From positions 62,001 to 126,000 of the forward strand of contig CAKQVG010000003.1 of NCBI GenBank assembly GCA_934277695.1: a DNA stretch of 64,000 bases, written 5' to 3'. The notes under the pieces are model-generated. The model did no database searches. It worked only from the letters and a program-made list of their open reading frames with translations, and was not told the DNA's origin. This DNA comes from CAG-238 sp934277695. Lineage in GTDB: Bacteria > Bacillota > Clostridia > Peptostreptococcales > Anaerovoracaceae. The translations under genes were made by a program, and so were the position numbers. Positions 40,032 through 49,585 of the stretch are shown here, piece after piece (position 1 is the first letter of the stretch; every line of letters begins with the position of its first letter).

Positions 40032-41783
40032 TTATTTGAACAAATCGTCAATCCTGCAGCCAATGACTTCTTCTATCTCGTCAAGCAGATGCTGCATTTT
40101 CGCTTTGTTCTCCATGATTGTATCGAAATCAAGGACACCGTACTTCTTTGCTTTTTCGATGATATAATCGAAACGTTTGTCAATTCCGACATAAGTGTCT
40201 TCTTTCACAAGACGGTCTCCCAAACATATGATATCTGCCTCCGTAATCTTATCCACCGGATTATATTCACCCGGATTCATATGCACCTTCACGATGGCAG
40301 CCTCGTCGTAATATCCCATTTCGTTAAGTTTTTCGGCCATCACGTCCCAATGTCTTTCCATGGTTCTTGCTGAGTCATGAGCAAGCCCTGCGCCGTTTAT
40401 GAGAGCAATGTCAAGATGGAATCCGTGTGCATTGAGAGCTTTCGCGATTCTGACTCCGCAGTCTGCTACGGCTGCACAATGCCTTCTGACATGTTCCGGC
40501 GTTTCATATTCCTTATAAATTTCATTTACGATTTCCGGCGTAATTCTTTTGTGTTTGATGCGCTTGTAAATTTCGTTAAGCATTACAAGAAGCATATAAT
40601 TTCGGTTGTATTTTCGCGAAACATTGCGATGCTTTGTCTTCACCACGTCGGTTTTTCCTTCATAACAAATGCCGATGTATGCAAGTCCTGCAGGCCTTGC
40701 CTCATCGATGTCGTCAGGACCTGCAATCCCGGTTATCGAAATGCAAAGCTCAGAACCCGTCTTTTCCCGCAGTCCTTCTGCCATCTCCCTTGCAACTTCA
40801 GGGCTTTCAGCTGTGTATTTCTCCAAAGTCTCGCGCTTTACACCCAGCTCCTCCATTTTTGCATTCCATGAATAGGTTGCGATTCCCCGGTCAAACACTT
40901 TCGATATCCCCGGAATGTCCGTAAGCGACTTTGCAAGAAGCCCGCCCGTGCAGGACTCACAGCAGGAAATCGTGATTCCTTTTGCAAGGAGAATTTTGCC
41001 GACGACATCGATAAGCTCTTCATCATTTGTGCTGTAAATGTAATCGCCGATAATTTCCTTCACTTTGGAAAGCATTTCCTCAACCGCCGCTTTTGCTTCC
41101 TCGAGCGTTTTTCTCTTTGATGTTATGCGGAGAGAGCATTCGCCCTCTTTCGCATATGTTGCAATCGTAGGGTCTGTCTGGCCGTCTATCAGCGGCAGAA
41201 GCTTTGTCTCCATGGTTGATTCCCCGAGCGCAAACGTCCGCACGATTCTGTAATAAATTACGCTGTCCTGCTTGGCAGCAAGACGCGGTTTCAGCTGTTC
41301 TTCCCACATGAGCATCATTTCTCTCGGCGGACCCGGAAGTGCTGCGATCATCTTGCCGTTTTTTTCGAGCAGGAATCCCGGTGCCGTGCCTCCGAAATTG
41401 TCAAGGATTTCGGCATGCTCAGGAAAATACGACTGCTTCGTGTTGTTTTCGGTCCAATTGTACCCTGCACGGCTGAAAGTCGTTTTCAGCCAGCACAACA
41501 CATCCTTGTGACATACAAGCTCTTCTCCGAAATACTCTGAAATGATTTCCTTTGTCAAATCATCCTGGGTAGGCCCAAGCCCCCCTGTCGTAATAATCAG
41601 ATCGCAGTCTCTGTATGCCAAAGCAATCAACTCTTTCAGCCTCTCCGGATTGTCTCCCACGGTATAGTGATACATGACATCATAGCCAATGTCCTGAAGC
41701 TGCTGCGAAAGAAACGCCGCATTTGTATTTACAACCTGTCCGAATAAAATTTCGGTTCCCACTGTCAAAATTGCTGTTTTCAT
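40032..41783 (-). CDS. cinA: CinA (NMN deamidase/pyrophosphatase family) fused to a C-terminal HD domain
   Basis: A 583-residue protein, about 165 longer than ordinary CinA. Residues 1-170 are the MoaB/COG1058 domain (TVGTEILFGQVVNTNA; TTGGLGPTQDD). About 245-410 is the PncC-type NMN amidase domain (SCCESCTGGLLAKSLTDIPG; SITGIAGPDD). From about 420 an HD phosphohydrolase domain follows: TPEHVRRHCAAV, GAGLAHDSAR and DIICLGDRLV supply H...HD...D. CinA recycles NMN and cleaves ADP-ribose, so the HD domain may act on a related nucleotide. The ATG overlaps the pgsA stop. Confidence 0.93.
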   Translation of the reverse strand: MKTAILTVGTEILFGQVVNTNAAFLSQQLQDIGYDVMYHYTVGDNPERLKELIALAYRDCDLIITTGGLGPTQDDLTKEIISEYFGEELVCHKDVLCWLKTTFSRAGYNWTENNTKQSYFPEHAEILDNFGGTAPGFLLEKNGKMIAALPGPPREMMLMWEEQLKPRLAAKQDSVIYYRIVRTFALGESTMETKLLPLIDGQTDPTIATYAKEGECSLRITSKRKTLEEAKAAVEEMLSKVKEIIGDYIYSTNDEELIDVVGKILLAKGITISCCESCTGGLLAKSLTDIPGISKVFDRGIATYSWNAKMEELGVKRETLEKYTAESPEVAREMAEGLREKTGSELCISITGIAGPDDIDEARPAGLAYIGICYEGKTDVVKTKHRNVSRKYNRNYMLLVMLNEIYKRIKHKRITPEIVNEIYKEYETPEHVRRHCAAVADCGVRIAKALNAHGFHLDIALINGAGLAHDSARTMERHWDVMAEKLNEMGYYDEAAIVKVHMNPGEYNPVDKITEADIICLGDRLVKEDTYVGIDKRFDYIIEKAKKYGVLDFDTIMENKAKMQHLLDEIEEVIGCRIDDLFK

Positions 41784-42328
41784 TACTGTCTGAACACCTC
41801 TTTGTTCTTAATCACATATTCAGCACCGGAGTATACAGTCATTACAAGGCTCGCCCAAAGGAACGCATACGTTGCATAATAATACACGGTATAGATCATG
41901 TGCCCGCTGATGCCCGAAAGTGCCGGCAGAAGCAAAAGCATCGGCACCGCAATCATTTGAAGAACGGTCTTGATTTTTCCGCTCATGCCCGCAGCGATTA
42001 CAATTCCTTCGGATGCGGCCACCGTACGCATTCCCGCAACGGTGAACTCTCTTGCCAAAATGATGATGAGCATCCAGCCCGGTACATAGTCCGGAATCAA
42101 AAGGCAGAATGCCGAGTAAACAAGTATCTTGTCCGCAAGCGGATCCATGATTTTTCCGAAATTGGTTACAAGATTATACTTTCTGGCGATTTTTCCGTCA
42201 AGCATATCCGTAAGTGACGCAGCGATAAAAATCACAAAAGCCGCAATATGATATCCAAGCATGTAGAATGCGATGAAAAAAGGCACCGCAACCACTCTTG
42301 CAACTGTCAATTTGTTAGGTAAATTCAT
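41783..42328 (-). CDS. pgsA: CDP-diacylglycerol-glycerol-3-phosphate 3-phosphatidyltransferase
   Basis: A 181-residue membrane enzyme that makes phosphatidylglycerophosphate. The CDP-alcohol phosphotransferase signature is intact (DMLDGKIARKYNLVTNFG then KIMDPLADK, D-G-x2-A-R-x8-G-x3-D-x3-D), and about five hydrophobic segments surround it. The start at 42328 follows GGAGG with good spacing. The stop overlaps the cinA start by one base. Confidence 0.95.
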   Translation of the reverse strand: MNLPNKLTVARVVAVPFFIAFYMLGYHIAAFVIFIAASLTDMLDGKIARKYNLVTNFGKIMDPLADKILVYSAFCLLIPDYVPGWMLIIILAREFTVAGMRTVAASEGIVIAAGMSGKIKTVLQMIAVPMLLLLPALSGISGHMIYTVYYYATYAFLWASLVMTVYSGAEYVIKNKEVFRQ

Positions 42329-42332
42329 ACTG

Positions 42333-43640
42333 TTATACCTCCGTACCAACTAAATCATAGTCAAATGCATCCTCTATGAGGACATTTACGAAATCCCCTG
42401 CATTGAGCTGCCTGTGTGAAGTGAATAAAACGGAATTGTCAATTTCGGGAGCATCAAACTCTGTTCTTCCGATGTAGCTTCCGTCTTCATCGCGCTCTTC
42501 AACAAGAACCCTAAAGGTTTTTCCGATTTTTTCTTTGTTTGATTCAAGCGAAATTTCAAGCTGCGCGCGCATAATACCGGTCAGCCGTTCCTCTTTTATT
42601 TCCTCGTCTATCTGATCCTGCATCTCTCCGGCAACGGTGTTTTCTTCCTGCGAATACGCAAACACTCCTAACCGTGCAAAACGCATTTCTTCGACAAATT
42701 CAAGAAGTTTCTCGTAATCCTCATCGGTTTCACCCGGAAATCCGACGATAAGCGTCGTTCGGATGTGAATGTCAGGGATTCGCGCTTTCAGTCTTGCAAT
42801 CGTATTTCGGATTGATTCTTCTGTGGATCTTCGCAGCATCGCTTTCAGCACATCATCCGACGAATGCTGAATCGGTATATCGATATATTTACAGATCTTC
42901 GGCTCTTCTGCCATGACTTCGATCAGTTCATCCGTTATACGGTCTTCGTAACAATACATGAGACGAATCCATTCAATGCCGTCAATCCTGCACAGCTTTT
43001 TGAGAAGCTCCGGAAGCTTATATTCTCCGTAAAGATCGACACCGTAATTGGTAACATCCTGTGCAATGAGAATCAGTTCCTTGCAGCCTGCTGCCGCGAG
43101 CTGCCCGGTTTCCTCCAAAATATCTTCGATGGTTTTGCTTCTGTATCCTCCGCGGATCGAAGGAATTACGCAATATGCACATCGATTGTTGCATCCTTCG
43201 GCTATTTTTACGGTTGACGAAAAACAATTATCGTCAAGTTTTCTGCACATTCTCGGCAAAACATCCGCATATGAATTCGTAATGTGTTTTGAACGGCTGT
43301 CCAGTGTTTTCAATATTTCCGGGAGTCTTTCATATTCGTTTACACCTAGGAAACAATCAACCTCCGGCATTTCTTCAAACAATTCATTTCCGTATCTCTG
43401 CGAAAGGCATCCCGAAACAATTATCTTTTTGCCCGCCTCTTTATATGCGCAATAGTCAAAAATGCGTTCGATGGATTCTTTCTTTGCATCGTTGATAAAT
43501 CCGCATGTGTTAATAATAATCGCATCCGCATTCTCCGGGTCTTGGACTGTTTCATATCCGGCTCCCTCAAGAAATCCCTTTGCGGTCTGCGTATCGTTAA
43601 AGTTCTTCGGGCACCCGAGTGTATCAATAAATACTTTCAT
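42333..43640 (-). CDS. rimO: Ribosomal protein S12 methylthiotransferase RimO
   Basis: A 435-residue radical SAM enzyme that methylthiolates Asp of ribosomal protein S12. The N-terminal UPF0004 domain has cysteines in TLGCPKN, INTCGF and VSGCLSQRY. The radical SAM motif CNNRCAYCVIP is central, and the C-terminal TRAM domain follows about residue 370. The N-terminal LGCPKNxxD-type motif separates RimO from MiaB (here NFND). The gene lies 3 nt after ftsK and runs into pgsA. Confidence 0.94.
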   Translation of the reverse strand: MKVFIDTLGCPKNFNDTQTAKGFLEGAGYETVQDPENADAIIINTCGFINDAKKESIERIFDYCAYKEAGKKIIVSGCLSQRYGNELFEEMPEVDCFLGVNEYERLPEILKTLDSRSKHITNSYADVLPRMCRKLDDNCFSSTVKIAEGCNNRCAYCVIPSIRGGYRSKTIEDILEETGQLAAAGCKELILIAQDVTNYGVDLYGEYKLPELLKKLCRIDGIEWIRLMYCYEDRITDELIEVMAEEPKICKYIDIPIQHSSDDVLKAMLRRSTEESIRNTIARLKARIPDIHIRTTLIVGFPGETDEDYEKLLEFVEEMRFARLGVFAYSQEENTVAGEMQDQIDEEIKEERLTGIMRAQLEISLESNKEKIGKTFRVLVEERDEDGSYIGRTEFDAPEIDNSVLFTSHRQLNAGDFVNVLIEDAFDYDLVGTEV

Positions 43641-43643
43641 ATT

Positions 43644-46154
43644 TTACTTATCCTCTGTATCTGAATTTATATCATTTTCAAGCTGTACAAGTTCCTCCTG
43701 CGTCATCAGAACCTGTCTCGGACGGCTTCCGTCCTGAGGTCCTATGATGCCCCTTGCTTCCATCATATCTACGATTCTGGCAGCTCTGTTATAGCCGATT
43801 CGGAAACGTCTCTGAAGCATGGAAACAGAAGCCTGCCCGCTGCTTACCACAAGGTCAATCGCATCCGGAAGGAGTTCGTCCGTGTCATCGGCGCCTTCCT
43901 GAACATTGCTTCGCTCTATTTTGCTCAAAACATCTTCGTTATACTCTGTTTTGTCAACCTGCCCCTTGACATATTCAATCACCTTGTGCACTTCGGCATC
44001 GGAAACAAATGTGCCTTGAACTCTTATCGGCTTGCCCATTCCCATAGGGTTAAAGAGCATGTCTCCCTTTCCGACAAGCTTTTCGGCGCCCTGCATATCA
44101 AGGATTGTCCTTGAGTCAACTTGTGAGGAAACCGCAAAGGCAATTCTTGAAGGAATGTTTGCTTTGATTACCCCCGTTATTACGTCAACGGACGGTCTCT
44201 GTGTTGCAACGATTAAATGCATTCCCGCTGCACGTGCCATTTGTGCCAGGCGGCAAATCGACTCTTCGATTTGAGACGGAGCAGCCATCATTAAATCGGC
44301 AAGCTCGTCGATAATGATAACCACCTGAGGCATTACCCTGTCTTTTTCGTCATTGGCAATCACAAACTCGTTGTAGGATTCAAGGTCTCTTACACCCTCT
44401 TCTGCAAACTTTTTGTATCTGTCCGTCATTTCAGCCACAGCCCAGTTAAGCGCGGCAGCAGCCTTGGACGGGTCGGTTACAACCGGAATCATAAGGTGTG
44501 GAATTCCGTTGTAATTTCCGAGTTCCACAACTTTCGGGTCTATGAGAATCAGTTTTACCTCATCCGGATTTGCCTTATAGATAAAACTCGTGATAATGCT
44601 GTTTATGCACACCGATTTTCCGGAGCCGGTCGAACCTGCGATGAGAAGATGCGGCATTGCCTTTAAATCGGCGACGATTGCATCCCCGCTTATGTCTTTT
44701 CCGACTGCGAATGTAATTTTTGACTTGCTGCGCTTAAATGCATCCGAGTCGATGATTTCGCGCAGTCTTACCATTGTAACGGATTCATTCTCGACTTCAA
44801 TTCCGACCGCAGCTTTTCCCGGTATCGGGGCTTCAATACGAATGGATTTTGCTTCGAGATTAAGTGCAATATCATCTGCAAGTCTTACGATGCTGCTGAC
44901 CTTGACGCCTACCGCCGGCTGAATCTCGTATCTTGTTACCGTCGGCCCCTGAGTCACCTGCAACACTCTGGCATCCACATGGAAATTCCGGAGCGTTTCT
45001 TCAAGCTTCAGAGCCTTTTCCTGCAAAAGTCCCGTCGGCGTTCTGCCGCTTGCGGTTGGCTTTTCCAAAAGGCTTATCGGCGGTTTCTTGTATTTTTCAG
45101 GAGTCTGCGACTTATTGATTTCCGCGGACGAAAGCATTGCTTCCTTCGCCTCTTTGTTGGAAATCTTCTGAACCGGCTCAGCTGCCGGAGCGGCGTTTAA
45201 TCCCATACTTCCGGTCGATGCAGCCGGTGCCGGTGCTGCCGGCGATGCGGGTTCAAGCCCGAAGCCGCTTTCGGTTTTTCTTCCTTCTTCCAAACCGAAA
45301 GTGCCGCTTTTGCTCCTTCCGAAAAGCGCATCATCGTTCATATATTCAAGTAAGCGGTTTGATTTTTTTTCATTATGTATTTTGGGTGCCGGTGCTGTAG
45401 TCACAGGTTCCGGATTTGTCTGTTTGATGACAATGTCTGGCCTCATAGCCACCTGAATTCCCTGTTCGTCTTCAGAGGCAATATCCAAATGTGCATGTTC
45501 CTTGATTAACTTTCTTTCTTCCACTTTATCCGAAATCTTCTCAAAGAATCTTGAAACAGGTGTGTTAATCAGAAGCAGCAGGCAGATAAATGTCAGCACA
45601 AGGGTGAAAATCCAACATCCTGCCACGCCGAATCCTTTGACAAGCAAGGTCGCAAGAATCATTCCTAGGAATCCGCCGCTGGTCAGCTTCACACCGCTCG
45701 CATAGAACCCCTGCATAATCTGCCAGGAAAGCTCAAGTTTATCCTGATCCACAAATCTTATGGAATTCATCGTTGCAAGCATGAGCAAAATTACGAACAG
45801 ATAGATAATGGTCTGTATGGAAAAGTGGCTGGTTTTCCTTGCAAAAAGCAGCACACCGAAAATAATGAGATAAAACGGAAGCACATATCCCATAAGCCCG
45901 AACACGCCCTTGAGTGCAAGACCTATCGCTTCCCCAACCTTGCCGGCTCCCTGTGTGAATGTGGCCACAGCAAGAAAAGCGCCTATTGCAATGGCAATAA
46001 TCGCCCATATCTCATCGATGACTCTTTTATCGGCTTTTTTCTTTGCCTGAATTTCCTGTGCCTTTTCTTTTGCTTTGGAAGTATTGGTTTTCGATGTCTT
46101 ATTTTTATTTTTTGATCCCGGAGGTCTCCCCGGTCCTCTTTTCGTTTCTGCCAT
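43644..46154 (-). CDS. ftsK: DNA translocase FtsK/SpoIIIE
   Basis: An 836-residue septal DNA pump. A basic N-terminal tail (KRGPGRPPGSKNKNK) precedes about four TM helices (residues 60-190) and a Pro/Ala-rich linker (230-370). The RecA-like motor has Walker A AGSTGSGKSVCIN and Walker B VVIIIDELADLMM; the C-terminal winged-helix gamma domain recognises KOPS/SRS (SMLQRRFRIGYNRAARI). AGAGGT precedes the start; a reading from 46241 would add an unlikely Cys-rich segment. In spore formers the same protein often packs DNA into the forespore. Confidence 0.95.
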   Translation of the reverse strand: MAETKRGPGRPPGSKNKNKTSKTNTSKAKEKAQEIQAKKKADKRVIDEIWAIIAIAIGAFLAVATFTQGAGKVGEAIGLALKGVFGLMGYVLPFYLIIFGVLLFARKTSHFSIQTIIYLFVILLMLATMNSIRFVDQDKLELSWQIMQGFYASGVKLTSGGFLGMILATLLVKGFGVAGCWIFTLVLTFICLLLLINTPVSRFFEKISDKVEERKLIKEHAHLDIASEDEQGIQVAMRPDIVIKQTNPEPVTTAPAPKIHNEKKSNRLLEYMNDDALFGRSKSGTFGLEEGRKTESGFGLEPASPAAPAPAASTGSMGLNAAPAAEPVQKISNKEAKEAMLSSAEINKSQTPEKYKKPPISLLEKPTASGRTPTGLLQEKALKLEETLRNFHVDARVLQVTQGPTVTRYEIQPAVGVKVSSIVRLADDIALNLEAKSIRIEAPIPGKAAVGIEVENESVTMVRLREIIDSDAFKRSKSKITFAVGKDISGDAIVADLKAMPHLLIAGSTGSGKSVCINSIITSFIYKANPDEVKLILIDPKVVELGNYNGIPHLMIPVVTDPSKAAAALNWAVAEMTDRYKKFAEEGVRDLESYNEFVIANDEKDRVMPQVVIIIDELADLMMAAPSQIEESICRLAQMARAAGMHLIVATQRPSVDVITGVIKANIPSRIAFAVSSQVDSRTILDMQGAEKLVGKGDMLFNPMGMGKPIRVQGTFVSDAEVHKVIEYVKGQVDKTEYNEDVLSKIERSNVQEGADDTDELLPDAIDLVVSSGQASVSMLQRRFRIGYNRAARIVDMMEARGIIGPQDGSRPRQVLMTQEELVQLENDINSDTEDK

Positions 46155-46195
46155 CATATACCTCTTTATTGTTTTATCTGAAGTGTGTATCCTGC

Positions 46196-47029
46196 CTACG
46201 CAACAATTCCATAAATAACAACAGCCAATCCCAAAATCCAAACATAGTATGAGAACCAGCTCAGTTTTTTGTCTGAAACGATTTTTATCATGGACTTAAT
46301 TGCAACGATTCCGGCAGCTGCCGCAACTGCCATTCCCCAAAGCACCGGTCCGAGCTGGGATAAGGATACCCCCGCTTCGATAGCCGCAGGTGCTTCTAAG
46401 ATTGCCGATCCGAGTATAGACGGAATCGAAATGAGGAATACAAACTTAACTGCGAATTTTCTGTCCAAATTGCAGATAAGGCTTCCAAACAGCGTGGAAC
46501 CCGATCTTGATATTCCCGGGCAAATCGCAATTCCCTGCACAGTTCCGATGAAAATCGCATTTCTCAAATTCATTTGCTTGATTCCTCTGTCAGACTCGCC
46601 CTTTTTCTCTGCAAAAACAAGCAGGAATCCCGTAATGATCAGTCCGACGCCGATTGGAATTACGGATGTGTAAAGCGAATCGAAGAAATCGTTGAACAAA
46701 AATCCGATGATTGCCGTAGGAATCGTTGCAACGATAATCATAACTCCGAGTTTTCTTACCGGACGTTCCTCCATCCGCAGGCCCTTGCCCGTGCAGAGAT
46801 CCTTGATTGTAAGCACAAGTTCCACAATGAGTTCCCAAATATCCTTCCAATACATGATGAAAACAGAAATCAAGGTCCCCACATGCAGCAGCACCGTGAA
46901 CAGCAAAACCTTTGTTTCATCAATTCCGAACCAGTTCTGCAGCAGGGCAAGATGTCCTGAGCTGCTTATCGGCAGGAACTCCGCAAGTCCCTGAACAAGA
47001 CCTAAAACGGTCGCTTCAAAATATGTCAT
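46196..47029 (-). CDS. uppP: Undecaprenyl-diphosphatase UppP/BacA
   Basis: A 277-residue membrane phosphatase that recycles the undecaprenyl carrier for cell-wall synthesis and confers bacitracin tolerance. The first motif GLAEFLPISSSGHL near residue 15-30 and the second ICPGISRSGSTLFGS carry the catalytic Glu, Ser and Arg. About eight hydrophobic segments are seen. It lies between asd and ftsK on the same strand, 42 nt before ftsK. Confidence 0.96.
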   Translation of the reverse strand: MTYFEATVLGLVQGLAEFLPISSSGHLALLQNWFGIDETKVLLFTVLLHVGTLISVFIMYWKDIWELIVELVLTIKDLCTGKGLRMEERPVRKLGVMIIVATIPTAIIGFLFNDFFDSLYTSVIPIGVGLIITGFLLVFAEKKGESDRGIKQMNLRNAIFIGTVQGIAICPGISRSGSTLFGSLICNLDRKFAVKFVFLISIPSILGSAILEAPAAIEAGVSLSQLGPVLWGMAVAAAAGIVAIKSMIKIVSDKKLSWFSYYVWILGLAVVIYGIVA

Positions 47030-47056
47030 ACTTTCTTACTTTCCTTTTCTTTTCTT

Positions 47057-48142
47057 TTATTTCTTGGTGATGCAGCCTTTTGCCTTCAGCGTTTCCGCGC
47101 AAAGAATCGCGCCGCCTGCAGCTCCTCTTACAGTATTATGTGACAGTCCGATAAATTTAAAGTCGTAAATGCTGTCTTCTCTGAGTCTGCCGATGGAAAT
47201 TCCCATGCCCTTATCTCTGTCGACATCCGCCTTTACCTGCGGGTGGTCGTCTTCTTCGAAATATTTGATAAACTGCTCCGGCGCCATTGGAAGTTTTTCC
47301 TCCTGCGGGAAGCCCTTATGCGCATTCAGCTTTTCAATCAGCTGTTCTTTTGTCGGTTTCTTTCTGAATTTTACGAAGCCTGCTGCGGTATGTCCGTTGA
47401 GTACCGGAACTCTCACGCACTGGCAGGTAATCTTCGGTTCTTCGGCCTTCACGATTTCGCCGTTCTCAATGTGACCCCAGATTTTCAAAGGTTCCTGTTC
47501 GCTCTTTTCTTCTTCTCCGCCGATGTAAGGAATGATATTTTCCACCATTTCCGGCCACGACTTGAAGTCCTTGCCGGCTCCGGAAATTGCCTGATAAGTC
47601 GTGATGACACATTCATACGGCTCAAACTCTTTCCATGCGTCCAAAGCCGGAACATAGCTCTGAATCGAGCAGTTTGGCTTAACTGCGATGAAACCGCGCT
47701 TCGTGCCCAGGCGTTTTTTCTGATGTTCGATTACCTCGAAATGCTGCGGGTTAATCTCCGGAATTACCATCGGAACATCCGGTGTCCAGCGATGCGCACT
47801 GTTATTTGAAACAACCGGAGTTTCGGTCTTTGCATAAGCTTCTTCGATTGCCTTTATTTCATCCTTGCTCATGTCAACGGCACTGAATACGAAATCCACG
47901 GTTTCTGCAACCTTTTCGACCTCATTTACATTCATTACGGTAATGTTCTTTACAGCTTCCGGCATCGGTGTATCCATCTTCCATCTGCCTTCTACGGCTT
48001 TTTCATAAGGAAGCCCCGCGCTTCTTCCGCTTGCCGCCAATGTCACAACCTCAAACCATGGGTGATTTTCCAAAAGCGCGATAAACCGCTGTCCGACCAT
48101 GCCTGTTGCTCCAAGTATTCCCACTCTTAATTTTTCACTCAT
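47057..48142 (-). CDS. asd: Aspartate-semialdehyde dehydrogenase
   Basis: A 361-residue enzyme that makes aspartate semialdehyde for lysine, DAP, threonine and methionine. The NADP loop is GATGMVGQRFIALLENHP, and the catalytic cysteine is in VKPNCSIQSY. The length and the SNNSAHRW and HNTVRGAAGG segments place it in the archaeal/fungal-type subgroup rather than the Bacillus type. GAGGG precedes the start. The divergent neighbour dapA uses its product, so the two form a lysine/DAP pair. Confidence 0.94.
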   Translation of the reverse strand: MSEKLRVGILGATGMVGQRFIALLENHPWFEVVTLAASGRSAGLPYEKAVEGRWKMDTPMPEAVKNITVMNVNEVEKVAETVDFVFSAVDMSKDEIKAIEEAYAKTETPVVSNNSAHRWTPDVPMVIPEINPQHFEVIEHQKKRLGTKRGFIAVKPNCSIQSYVPALDAWKEFEPYECVITTYQAISGAGKDFKSWPEMVENIIPYIGGEEEKSEQEPLKIWGHIENGEIVKAEEPKITCQCVRVPVLNGHTAAGFVKFRKKPTKEQLIEKLNAHKGFPQEEKLPMAPEQFIKYFEEDDHPQVKADVDRDKGMGISIGRLREDSIYDFKFIGLSHNTVRGAAGGAILCAETLKAKGCITKK

Positions 48143-48236
48143 TTTTCTACCCTCTCTATCCTTATATTTCTAATATTTTGATACTCTTATCCATAATATT
48201 CTATAACAATTTATTGTACCACCTTTTCGCGTGTAT

Positions 48237-48266
48237 TTCAACAAAATAGCGTATGCTTCATATAAT
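48237..48266 (+). promoter_or_regulatory. dapA promoter
   Basis: TTCAAC (48237-48242) and TATAAT (48261-48266), 18-nt spacer. The 162-nt asd-dapA intergenic region is too short for a lysine riboswitch, and none of its motifs is seen. Confidence 0.55.
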
Positions 48267-48304
48267 AATTTAACGAATTTTTTAAAAAAACGGAGGTGAT
48301 TTTT

Positions 48305-49183
48305 TTGACATTGTTTAAAGGTGCGGCAACCGCCCTGATAACTCCGTTTAAAGACGGCAAAATCGACTATGTTTCCATGGGAAAACTTATAGAATGGCAG
48401 ATTTCGCAGGGAATCGACGCCCTTGTAGTCTGCGGAACCACCGGAGAGGCTTCTACTCTCTCCAAAAAAGAAAAACTTGAACTTACGAAATTCACCATAG
48501 ATTTGACGGCCGGACGCGTTCCTGTCATCGCAGGCACCGGCGGAAACTGCACAGAAAGCACCCTTGAACTTACAAAGGAGGTTGAAGCGCTCGGTGCGGA
48601 CGGACTTCTCATCATTACCCCATACTACAACAAGTGTACCGAAAACGGTTTGATTTCTCACTTTGAAAAAATTGCAAACGCCGTAACAACACCGATTATC
48701 ATGTACTCTGTCCCGTCCAGAACGGGTGTAAATATGACATCCGAAGCCGTGGACATATTGAAGGAACACCCGAACATAATCGGATTGAAGGAGGCTTCCG
48801 GAAACATTTCGCAGATATGTAAAATGGCAATGCATATCCGTGATAATTTCAACATTTACTCCGGAAATGACGACCAAACCGTACCCATCCTGTCGCTCGG
48901 CGGCATGGGCTGCATTTCAACGGTTTCCAATATTATCCCTGCGCGCTACAGTCTGATGATACATGATTTTCTTGATGGAAAGGTTACAGATGCGGGTCTC
49001 GAACAGGTCGCTCTCAAACCTTTGATTGATGTGATTTTCAGTGAGGTAAACCCGATTCCGATTAAGGCCGCGCTGAATATGATGGGAAAATGCGGGCTGG
49101 AATACAGACTCCCGCTCTGCCCTCCGAGCAGCAAAACGCAGTATGCATTATATGACGAGCTGCGTAATTATGGCATACTGTAA
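48305..49183 (+). CDS. dapA: 4-hydroxy-tetrahydrodipicolinate synthase
   Basis: A 292-residue class I aldolase that condenses aspartate semialdehyde with pyruvate. Start TTG 48305 is chosen because GGAGG (48292-48296) lies 8 nt upstream; a GTG at 48296 overlaps that site. Motifs include CGTTGEASTLSKKEK, the catalytic tyrosine in MYSVPSRTG and the Schiff-base lysine in IGLKEASGN. It is divergent from asd. The product feeds DAP for the wall and dipicolinate for spores. Confidence 0.95.
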   Translation: MTLFKGAATALITPFKDGKIDYVSMGKLIEWQISQGIDALVVCGTTGEASTLSKKEKLELTKFTIDLTAGRVPVIAGTGGNCTESTLELTKEVEALGADGLLIITPYYNKCTENGLISHFEKIANAVTTPIIMYSVPSRTGVNMTSEAVDILKEHPNIIGLKEASGNISQICKMAMHIRDNFNIYSGNDDQTVPILSLGGMGCISTVSNIIPARYSLMIHDFLDGKVTDAGLEQVALKPLIDVIFSEVNPIPIKAALNMMGKCGLEYRLPLCPPSSKTQYALYDELRNYGIL

Positions 49184-49198
49184 ACGGCTGTATTACAA

Positions 49199-49224
49199 AA
49201 CGGCAGACTGTTAAGTCTGCCGTT
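49199..49224. terminator. Bidirectional hairpin between dapA and rpmF
   Basis: A perfect 11-bp stem AACGGCAGACT/AGTCTGCCGTT with a 4-nt loop lies between the convergent genes. T-runs are short on both sides. Confidence 0.65.
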
Positions 49225-49244
49225 AAAGTCATTCCGTTATGAAA

Positions 49245-49427
49245 TTACGCTTCAGTTGCTACAACTTCTTTTCCGTCATAGTAGTTGCAGTTCGGGCAAA
49301 CTCTATGTGGAAGTTTCGGTTCGTGGCACTGTGGACAAATTGCTAATCCAGGTGCTGTCTTCTTCATATTCGGTGATCTTCTCTTATCTCTTCTAGCTTT
49401 AGAAGTTCTTCGTTTAGGTACTGCCAT
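49245..49427 (-). CDS. rpmF: 50S ribosomal protein L32
   Basis: A 60-residue protein starting MAVPKRRTSKARRDKRRS, with the zinc ribbon C-P-Q-C and C-P-N-C. The start at 49427 has GGGAGGTG upstream. In many Firmicutes a DUF177 (YceD) gene lies between ackA and rpmF; here it is missing and only a 158-nt gap separates them. Confidence 0.97.
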   Translation of the reverse strand: MAVPKRRTSKARRDKRRSPNMKKTAPGLAICPQCHEPKLPHRVCPNCNYYDGKEVVATEA

Positions 49428-49585
49428 ATCGTAACACCTCCCTCGTGAGTATTTCCATATATTAATCCTCAATAATCGTCAACTATTAGAGTATATACTG
49501 AAATTACATCATTTGTCAACAGGAAATTTCAATATATTGTGCATATTTTGAGGATTTTCTGATAATTCGTCAATTCTGTGACAAA

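Noticed and set aside
48143..48304. Lysine riboswitch between asd and dapA
   Set aside because: The interval is too short and lacks the conserved core; only a promoter is seen.
48170..48877. - strand reading frame of 235 codons opposite dapA
   Set aside because: dapA has intact catalytic motifs and a strong ribosome-binding site; the antisense frame has neither.
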